Positions 17,397-23,309 of a DNA stretch of 39,395 nucleotides are shown one piece after another. How positions within the stretch are numbered: the first letter of the stretch is position 1; the number at the start of each line of letters is the position of its first letter. The notes beneath the pieces were generated by a model that worked only from the letters and a program-made list of their open reading frames with translations, had not been told where the DNA came from and ran no database searches. The DNA comes from Planctomycetota bacterium (GTDB lineage: Bacteria; Planctomycetota; Phycisphaerae; SM23-33): assembly GCA_009908915.1 (NCBI GenBank), contig JAAAOJ010000070.1, positions 1 to 39,395 on the forward strand, given 5' to 3'. Made by a program: the position numbers and the translations under genes.

Positions 17397-18517
17397 TGGC
17401 GGCGCCACATTACACCGGCGGGCGGCTGCTGATCGGCCTGTGCGTGGCGGCCCTGTCGGCGATTGCGTTCTGGGCCGTCGCGACTTACGACGGCCAGCCG
17501 GACCGCAGCCCGATCGAGGATGCGTGGACGTACGATATGTCGGCCGTGGATGACATCGACCCGCAGCTCATCAAATACGAGCAGGTCGGTCAGATCGCCA
17601 CCGACATGGATCAGCCGCGCGGCATCGACCTGCACGACGGCGTGCTGTATGTCGTCGGCGACGACATGCTGTGGAGCTACGACAACACGACTCGGACGAT
17701 CGGTGCGACGCCCCTTACCGGCCGATCACCCGATTGCGTGCTGGTCACCGCTCCGAGCATCGACCGCATCTACCTGGCCGACAAGCGGAGCGTCTTCCAG
17801 CCGGGCCCGAAGGCGGCTATCGGCAAGACCACGACGCTCCTGACGCTCGACGAACGGGCGGTGATCGTCTCTCTGGCGGCGACGGACGAGTCCCTGCTGG
17901 TCAGCGACGCAGGCAACCGCGTGGTGTGGCGCTTCGACCGCGATGATTTCAGCAAACCGCCGCTGACAATCGGCAAGAAATCCGACGTTACCGGCGCGCC
18001 GGGGCTGGTGACGCCCAGCGCCTTCCTTGACATTCTCGTCGACCGCGACGGGCTGCTGCGGGTGGTCAACCCAGGCAAGCTCCGCGTAGAGACCTACAGC
18101 CTCGCCGGCGACTTCGGTCGCAACAGCACGTGGGGCCGATCCGGCCCGACGCCGGCGGACTTCGCGGGTTGCTGCAACCCGGTCCACATCGCCCAGCTTC
18201 CGGACGGACGATTCGTCACCAGCGAGAAGGGCTCGCCGCGCGTAAAAGTCTACAGCGAAGCCGGCAAGTTCAAGTGCGTCGTCGCCGCCCCGGCAAGCTT
18301 CAGCGGCAAGGCGAAGAACCTGGACCTGGCGGTCGACGGTGAGGGACGGATCTACGTGCTCGACCCGGTGCGGAAGGCCGTGAGAATCTTCGAACGACAA
18401 CAGGCCACTGAGAACACGGAGAGCTCAGCGAACGCAACGGGTGGTGGAGCAGGTGCTCCACCACCCTCGGCACATCGACGTGCCACACGTGACACGCCGG
18501 AAATGTCAGCGGTATGA
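17393..18517 (+). CDS. NHL-like beta-propeller with GCCNP motif
   Basis: A 374-residue protein. An N-terminal membrane helix (about 11-30) is followed by blades of NHL type: QPRGIDLHDGVLYVVGDD (74-90), IDRIYLADKRSVF, LDILVDRDGLLRVV and DLAVDGEGRIYVLD (311-324). Cys260-Cys261 sit in FAGCCNPVHIA (257-266), directly before a blade reading PDGRFVTSEKG. Adjacent cysteines in a propeller loop could bind metal or form a redox disulfide. A very strong Shine-Dalgarno (GGAAGGAGG) precedes tandem ATGs at 17393 and 17396. The C-terminal 35 residues (after FERQQ at 334-338) are low-complexity and coincide with a palindromic repeat, so the functional protein probably ends earlier. It overlaps the Tat peptide gene by ATGA. 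Confidence 0.82.
   Translation: MMAAPHYTGGRLLIGLCVAALSAIAFWAVATYDGQPDRSPIEDAWTYDMSAVDDIDPQLIKYEQVGQIATDMDQPRGIDLHDGVLYVVGDDMLWSYDNTTRTIGATPLTGRSPDCVLVTAPSIDRIYLADKRSVFQPGPKAAIGKTTTLLTLDERAVIVSLAATDESLLVSDAGNRVVWRFDRDDFSKPPLTIGKKSDVTGAPGLVTPSAFLDILVDRDGLLRVVNPGKLRVETYSLAGDFGRNSTWGRSGPTPADFAGCCNPVHIAQLPDGRFVTSEKGSPRVKVYSEAGKFKCVVAAPASFSGKAKNLDLAVDGEGRIYVLDPVRKAVRIFERQQATENTESSANATGGGAGAPPPSAHRRATRDTPEMSAV
18439..18466. repeat. Perfect 13-bp palindrome inside the NHL-like gene tail
   Basis: GGGTGGTGGAGCA and its exact complement TGCTCCACCACCC are separated by two bases. A smaller inverted repeat (GGCAC/GTGCC) follows at about 18469-18484. They lie within the low-complexity 3' end of the NHL-like reading frame, preceded by CACTGAGAACACGGAGAG, a phrase also seen near 25,665. 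This suggests a repeat captured as coding sequence. Confidence 0.7.
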
Positions 18518-18762
18518 AGGACAACGACAGACAACTGAGCCGTCGCGGGTTGTTCCGCTGGGCGGCGCGAGGCGCAGCCGGTGCAGCCGGTGCGGCGCTG
18601 GTGGTGCTGTTGGGTCGCCGCGGGCAACTCCGCGCCACCCGGGCCGAGTGCATCGGCAGCGGCCGTTGCAAAGGCTGCGACGCGCTGGACCATTGCAAGC
18701 TGCCGCAGGGCGTCTTCATGCGACGCGCACGAGAGACGCAACAGGAGCCCGACCATGGCTGA
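18514..18762 (+). CDS. 82-residue Tat-signal peptide protein with four cysteines
   Basis: The N-terminus LSRRGLFRWAARG (8-20) is a twin-arginine signal followed by an alanine-rich hydrophobic stretch and LVVLLG. The mature part carries CIGSGRCKGCDALDHCKLP, with Cys46, Cys52, Cys55 and Cys61. Spacing C-x5-C-x2-C-x5-C is suited to an iron-sulfur cluster or a zinc site. Tat export implies folding, and probably cofactor loading, in the cytoplasm. The gene overlaps both the NHL-like gene upstream (ATGA) and the Tat ferredoxin gene downstream (by 8 bases), a strong sign that it is a genuine subunit of the same machine. I know of no characterised member. Confidence 0.8.
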   Translation: MKDNDRQLSRRGLFRWAARGAAGAAGAALVVLLGRRGQLRATRAECIGSGRCKGCDALDHCKLPQGVFMRRARETQQEPDHG

Positions 18763-19450
18763 GAACCGCAACGACCGACCCACCCGTCGCGACGTGCTCG
18801 GCCGGGGCGCCCGCGTAGCCGGCTGCGTGGCCCTGGGGGGCCTGGCGGCGGGGCTGCTGGGCAAGCGAGCCGCCGAGGCTGGCGAGACCGAAACCGTCTG
18901 GCAGATCGACCCGTACACGTGCGTGCGGTGCGGCAACTGCGCGACAAACTGCGTGCTCACGCCGTCGGCTGTCAAGGCCATCCACAGCTATCCCATCTGC
19001 GGCTACTGCGAGTTATGCTTCGGCTACTTCGACCCGGTCGCGTCGGCCCCCACGACGGCGGCCGAGGACCAGCTCTGCCCGACCGGCGCGATCAGCCGCA
19101 AGCGTGTCGAAGAACCGTACTACGAGTACACCGTGGACTACGACCTGTGCGTCGGGTGCGGCAAGTGCGTCGAGGGCTGCACGCGGCGCGGCAACGGGTC
19201 GCTGTACCTGCAGATCATGCACGACCGCTGCGTGAACTGTAACGAGTGCGCCATCGCCGTCGCCTGCCCGACCCAGGCGATCCGCCGCATCCCCGCCCAC
19301 TGGACCGGCCCCTGGCCCGAGAAGGCCCCCGCCGACTGGCCCGGCGAGTGGTTCCGTGGCCCGGACGACTACGTACCCTACATCTTCAAGAGAGGTCACC
19401 AGTCGCCGCGGCGAGACGTCGACCACATCACCGGCGAGGAGGGCCAATGA
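18755..19450 (+). CDS. Tat-exported ferredoxin with four [4Fe-4S] sites (NapG/MauM-like)
   Basis: A 231-residue protein with a twin-arginine leader (TRRDVLGRG, residues 10-18) and a hydrophobic h-region to about 35. Four complete cysteine sets follow: C56/C59/C62/C66; C82/C85/C88/C108; C132/C135/C138/C142; and C159/C162/C165/C171. The third is the standard CVGCGKCVEGC and the fourth CVNCNECAIAVACP. The size, Tat signal and cluster number match NapG/MauM-type periplasmic ferredoxins, which relay electrons between a membrane polyferredoxin (NapH/MauN) and a periplasmic reductase. The very next gene is such a polyferredoxin. No napA, mauA or other known terminal enzyme is present. The specific physiological partner is unknown. 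Confidence 0.9.
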   Translation: MAENRNDRPTRRDVLGRGARVAGCVALGGLAAGLLGKRAAEAGETETVWQIDPYTCVRCGNCATNCVLTPSAVKAIHSYPICGYCELCFGYFDPVASAPTTAAEDQLCPTGAISRKRVEEPYYEYTVDYDLCVGCGKCVEGCTRRGNGSLYLQIMHDRCVNCNECAIAVACPTQAIRRIPAHWTGPWPEKAPADWPGEWFRGPDDYVPYIFKRGHQSPRRDVDHITGEEGQ

Positions 19451-20805
19451 AGCGGCTGGCCCTGACAGCGCTGCTGCTGGCCGCGGGATGGGGCGCGTCG
19501 GCCCTGGCGGTCGAGCTGTTCCCGCCGCCGGACTTCAGCGGCACGGATTACGAGTTCCCGCCGACGCAGGTCTACGCGGCCCGCCCGGCGTGGCTGGAGT
19601 ATCTCGACATGGCCGTCCTGGCGATCGGGCTGGGCGTGACGGCCTGGCTGGTGCTGCGACAGCGACACCGTCGGTGGCTGGTGGCGATGGGCGTTTCTTC
19701 GTTGCTGTATTTCGGCTTCTTCCGGACCGGGTGCGTCTGCCCGATCGGGGCCATCCAGAACGTCGCCGCCGCGATGGTCGACGACTCCTACGCCATCCCG
19801 CTGGTAGTGCTCGTGTTCTTCGGTCTACCGCTGCTGGCGAGCCTCTTTCACGGCCGGACGTTCTGCGCGGCGATCTGCCCGCTGGGCGCGATCCAGGACA
19901 TGGTGATCTGGAAGCCGCTGCGAATCCCACGATGGCTCGACCATACGCTGGGCCTGGGCGCGTGGGTCGTACTGGCACTGGGCGTGCTGTTTGCGGCGAC
20001 GGGCTCGGCCTTCGTGATCTGCCGCTATGACCCGTTCGTGGGCATCTTCCGCTTCGGCGGGTCGTTCCGCATGATCATCCTGGGCGCGTCCCTGCTGGCG
20101 ATGGGGCTGTTTGTGGCCCGGCCGTACTGCCGGTTCATCTGTCCGCTGGGAGCGATCCTCCGCGTCACGTCGCGCGTCAGCCGGCATCACGCCAGCGTCA
20201 CGCCGAACGAATGCATCCAGTGTCGCCTGTGCGAGAACGCGTGCCCCTTCGACGCCATCGACCCACCGGAAAAGCCGGCCGGGGCGCAGCGCCGCCGCGG
20301 CAAGCGCCGCTTGGCCGGGCTGCTGCTGGCCACCCCGATCATCGTCGCCGTCGCGACGGGGCTGGGCTGGCTGGTCAGCGGCGGGCATCTGCTGGGCATG
20401 CAGTGGGAGTCCAACCTCAGCCGGGCCAACTTCACCGTCAACCTGCACGACCGCATCACCGCCGAGAGGGCAGGCACGGTCGAAGGCCGCACCGACGCCT
20501 CCGAGGCGTTCTACGCCACCGAGGACCCGCTCGAGCAGAAGCTCGCCAGGCTCAACGCGCAGACCGCCGCCATCAAACGACGCTTCCGCTGGGGCGGGCT
20601 GGCCATGGGCGCGTTTCTCGGCCTGGTGATCGTTGCCAAGCTGATCTCGCTGGTGGTCCGCCGCACGCACGAGGACTATCGACCGAACCGCGCGTTGTGC
20701 CTGGCCTGCGGGCGGTGCTACCGCTACTGCCCCGTCGAACAGCAGCGGCGCGGCAACCTGCCCGACTCCGAGATCCGACAGCTCGACCGACGGGAGGACG
20801 CGTGA
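19447..20805 (+). CDS. Membrane polyferredoxin (NapH/NosR C-terminal type) with extra helical loop
   Basis: A 452-residue protein with a signal-like first helix (4-22) and further helices near 52-70, 80-92, 115-133, 170-190, 208-224, 290-310 and 385-403. Three membrane-edge CxxxCP-type motifs are present: TGCVCPIG (95-101), CAAICPLG (140-147) and CRFICPLG (228-235). FVICRYDPFVGIFRF (189-203) is like the NosR core. Two ferredoxin motifs follow: CIQCRLCENACP (256-267) and CLACGRCYRYCP (418-429). The family passes electrons across or along the membrane from quinol or cytoplasmic donors. Between the last two helices is a loop (about 311-380) with heptad-like PLEQKLARLNAQTAAIKRRF, absent from classical NapH. 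ATG 19447 overlaps the upstream stop, and its stop overlaps the next GTG. Confidence 0.88.
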   Translation: MKRLALTALLLAAGWGASALAVELFPPPDFSGTDYEFPPTQVYAARPAWLEYLDMAVLAIGLGVTAWLVLRQRHRRWLVAMGVSSLLYFGFFRTGCVCPIGAIQNVAAAMVDDSYAIPLVVLVFFGLPLLASLFHGRTFCAAICPLGAIQDMVIWKPLRIPRWLDHTLGLGAWVVLALGVLFAATGSAFVICRYDPFVGIFRFGGSFRMIILGASLLAMGLFVARPYCRFICPLGAILRVTSRVSRHHASVTPNECIQCRLCENACPFDAIDPPEKPAGAQRRRGKRRLAGLLLATPIIVAVATGLGWLVSGGHLLGMQWESNLSRANFTVNLHDRITAERAGTVEGRTDASEAFYATEDPLEQKLARLNAQTAAIKRRFRWGGLAMGAFLGLVIVAKLISLVVRRTHEDYRPNRALCLACGRCYRYCPVEQQRRGNLPDSEIRQLDRREDA

Positions 20806-22562
20806 ACGACACGACGCCCACGCCACCGCCGCCCTCGGCCGAGCCGTGGTGCGACTCTGCCGCCGCCACGCTCTGGCGGACGGCCGCCCGTCGCTGTGCC
20901 GTCGTCGCGGCGATCTGCTCGGTGGTCATCGCCGCTGCGCTGACGGTGGCGTTCTCGCGGCAGCTCTCGTTGACGATTCACGAGCCGGTCGTCATCCAGC
21001 AGATGCGGCGGCAACTTATGGACGAACCGTACAACGCCACGCTGCAGGTCGAACTCCGCAAGCTCGACCGCCAGTTGCGGCAGACGCACTTCGAGCGGAC
21101 GCGTTTCCTGGACATCGGAGCCGTGCTGCTTGTCGTCGCCGTCGGATGGACACTGGCCTCGACGTTTCTGGCCGTTCGCATCGGCCGATGGTATCCGCCC
21201 GCGCCGAACGAAGCCGGCGCCGCCGACGCCGCCTGGCGGTCGCGGGACGTCGGCATGATCGGCGTGGCAACGGCCGCCGTCGTGCTCGCCGTCGGCGCGT
21301 GGGTCTTCACCCGGCCGGACCTGGAACCCGAGATCGAACCACCGCCGCCGCTGGAGTTGGCCTGGCCGCGCTTCCGCGGTCCGGGCGGCCTGGGCCAGGC
21401 GCCCACGCAGCACCCCCTGCTGCCGGGCGTCGACGGCGCGGTGATCCTCTGGAAGACGCGACTGCCGCTGCCGGGCAAGAACTCGCCGGTCGGCTGGGGT
21501 AACGTGATCTTCCTCGCCGGGGCCACCGAAACCGACCGGGCCGTGATGGCCGTAGAGGCCTCGACGGGCAAGCTGCTCTGGCAAACGGATATTGCCCCCG
21601 CGCCCGGCGCGCCGAGCGAGGCTCCGCAGGTGCTGGGCGATACCGGCTATGCCGCCGCGACCGGCTGCACCGACGGCGAACGCTATTTCGCCATCTACGC
21701 TAACGGCGACATCGCGGCTGTCGACATCACCGGACGCGTCGTCTGGACGCGGGCGCTGGGCCTGCCGAGCAACCAGTACGGCCTGGCGGCGTCACTGCTG
21801 ATGGCCGGTGGCCAGGTGGTTGTGCCGTTCGACCAGACATACAGCGAGGACGACCCGCCTCAGCCGCGCAGCCGCCTGCTGGGGCTCGACCCCGCCACCG
21901 GCGAGACGCGCTGGCAGGTACAGCGCGACGTGCCCGACTCCTGGACCACGCCCGTCGTCGCCGAGACGCCCACCGGCCGACAGTTGATCACGGCGGCCAA
22001 CCCGTGGGTGATCGCCTACCATCCCGCCGACGGCGAGGAGATCTGGCGGGCGAAGCTGCTGGCGGGCGACGTGGCCCCTTCGCCAGTTTATGCCGACGGC
22101 AAGGTCTACGTGACGATGGAAGGCGCGGGCTTGTTTGCGGTCCGCAGCGACGGCGTGGGCGACGTGACCGACACGCACGTAGCCTGGTCGAGCACGGACC
22201 ACAGCTACCCCGACATCATCAGCCCGCTGGCGACGGAGCGGCACGTGCTGCTGTTGAGCAGCTACGGTCTTCTACAGTTGTTCGATGCGACGACGGGCGA
22301 GCGGATGTGGATGCACGATTACGGCCAGAGCTTCTACGCCTCGCCGCTTCTGCTGGCAAACGAGCAGGTGCTGCTGGTCTCGGCCAGGGGTGAGATGTTT
22401 GTGCTGAAGCTGGGCGAGGCGTACGAACAACTGGCCACGGCCGAACTCGGCGAGGGCGTTTCGGCGACCCCGCTGCCGGGCGGCGAGCACATTGTCATCC
22501 GCGGCGAGCGACACCTCTTCTGCATCGGTCGGCCGCAGGAGGACACGAATGGCGCGAAGTAG
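20802..22562 (+). CDS. Three-helix membrane PQQ-type beta-propeller protein
   Basis: A 586-residue protein. Helix 1 (about 32-52) is followed by an extracytoplasmic charged helical segment (about 58-100) with LQVELRKLDRQLRQTHFERT, helix 2 (about 104-125) and helix 3 (about 150-170). A Pro-rich linker leads to WPRFRGPGGLG (188-198), the standard entry of PQQ-like propellers, and blades follow with GKLLWQTDIA, GRVVWTRAL and GEEIWRAKLLAGDVAPSP. The start is GTG 20802, 3 bases after a GGGAGGACGC ribosome-binding site and overlapping the polyferredoxin stop. The N-terminal hairpin resembles the loop-helix segment at the end of the polyferredoxin. This suggests that the two membrane subunits pack together. 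Catalytic quinoprotein residues were not recognised. Confidence 0.85.
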   Translation: MNDTTPTPPPPSAEPWCDSAAATLWRTAARRCAVVAAICSVVIAAALTVAFSRQLSLTIHEPVVIQQMRRQLMDEPYNATLQVELRKLDRQLRQTHFERTRFLDIGAVLLVVAVGWTLASTFLAVRIGRWYPPAPNEAGAADAAWRSRDVGMIGVATAAVVLAVGAWVFTRPDLEPEIEPPPPLELAWPRFRGPGGLGQAPTQHPLLPGVDGAVILWKTRLPLPGKNSPVGWGNVIFLAGATETDRAVMAVEASTGKLLWQTDIAPAPGAPSEAPQVLGDTGYAAATGCTDGERYFAIYANGDIAAVDITGRVVWTRALGLPSNQYGLAASLLMAGGQVVVPFDQTYSEDDPPQPRSRLLGLDPATGETRWQVQRDVPDSWTTPVVAETPTGRQLITAANPWVIAYHPADGEEIWRAKLLAGDVAPSPVYADGKVYVTMEGAGLFAVRSDGVGDVTDTHVAWSSTDHSYPDIISPLATERHVLLLSSYGLLQLFDATTGERMWMHDYGQSFYASPLLLANEQVLLVSARGEMFVLKLGEAYEQLATAELGEGVSATPLPGGEHIVIRGERHLFCIGRPQEDTNGAK

Positions 22563-22595
22563 ACGAATGACACGAATGTGTGGGAGTCTTCTCAA

Positions 22596-22937
22596 CCCCT
22601 CCCCCTCCGGGGGAGGTGGCGAGTTGTCGAGCCGCTGGCGGCTTGGGACATTGACACAGAAAACACAAGACCCTCACCCGACCTCTCCCAGAGGGAGAGG
22701 AGTAGGAAACCCCTCCCCCTCCGGGGGAGGTGGCGAGTTGTCGAGCCGCTGGCGGCTTGGGACATTGACACAAAAAACACAAGACCCTCACCCGACCTCT
22801 CCCAGAGGGAGAGGAGTAGGAAACCCCTCCCCCTCCGGGGGAGGTGGCGAGTTGTCGAGCCGCTGGCGGCTTGGGACATTGACACAAAAAACACAAGACC
22901 CTCACCCGACCTCTCCCAGAGGGAGAGGAGTAAGAAG
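22596..22937. repeat. Three tandem 114-bp repeats (family A composite)
   Basis: Copies start at 22596, 22710 and 22824 and are nearly identical; copy 1 has CACAGAAAAC where copies 2 and 3 have CACAAAAAAC. Each unit contains two hairpins: CCCTCC/GGGGGAGG at the start and CTCTCCC-a-GAGGGAGAG at the end. Between them lie a GGTGGCGAGTTG stretch and an A-rich spacer. The array begins 33 bases after the last gene of the Fe-S operon. The apparent open frames through it on both strands simply repeat the same peptide and are not genes. Confidence 0.9.
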
Positions 22938-22976
22938 GGCTCGGCCGGCGTGGCCCCTTTGGGGCTCATCCATTTT

Positions 22977-23096
22977 GGCGCCTCCCTCAAAAGTCGGGTG
23001 GGCGCAAAAGCAGAACGATTTTGCAACGCAAACAAAGAAGTTATGTCACGAAAACGGTGCTGAGCGGCACTTCCTTGGATGTCTGAGGGAGGCGTC
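22977..23096 (+). mobile_element. MITE-like element, family B, copy 1
   Basis: A 120-bp segment with ends GGCGCCTCCCTCA and TGAGGGAGGCGTC, a 13-bp inverted repeat with one mismatch. The interior (AGAACGATT, TGCAACGCAAACAAA, AAGTTATG, CACGAAAACGG, GAGCGGCACTTCCT) matches the copy at 25,895-26,014, which is also 120 bp. It encodes nothing and is AT-richer than its surroundings. It looks like a non-autonomous miniature inverted-repeat element. Confidence 0.8.
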
Positions 23097-23109
23097 CATT
23101 TTGGCGCCT

Positions 23110-23170
23110 TTTCCGTGGGCTTGCGCCCACGGCTATTGCTGTCAGGCCCCTGCGGGGCCAAAGAGCAGGC
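23110..23170 (-). repeat. Palindromic repeat, family C, inverted copy
   Basis: On the minus strand this reads CTGCTCTTTGGCCCC, GGGGCCTGACAGCAATAG, then CCGTGGGC-gcaa-GCCCACGG. It matches 25,828-25,889 in the opposite orientation. The eight-base perfect stem with a GCAA loop would form a very stable RNA or DNA hairpin. It lies just after the MITE-like element. About 140 bases before the NuoE-NuoF start show no further feature. Confidence 0.75.
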
Positions 23171-23309
23171 CACAGTACCAGGGCTTAAGCAGGTACGCTG
23201 CACTGTTCATTGACGCGGGATCGAGCGGACAATGCGTGTGCGGCGCAGGCATGATCTCCGCCCCATCGCTTCGGCCTCGTCCCTTTGCCCTCTGTCCCTG
23301 GTTGACAGC

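Noticed and set aside
9239..22562. PQQ-dependent alcohol or glucose dehydrogenases
   Set aside because: The three PQQ-type propellers have blade motifs only; the catalytic Asp/calcium site and disulfide pair typical of quinoprotein dehydrogenases were not recognised.
22596..22937. CRISPR array
   Set aside because: The whole 114-bp unit repeats with no unique spacers, and only three copies exist.
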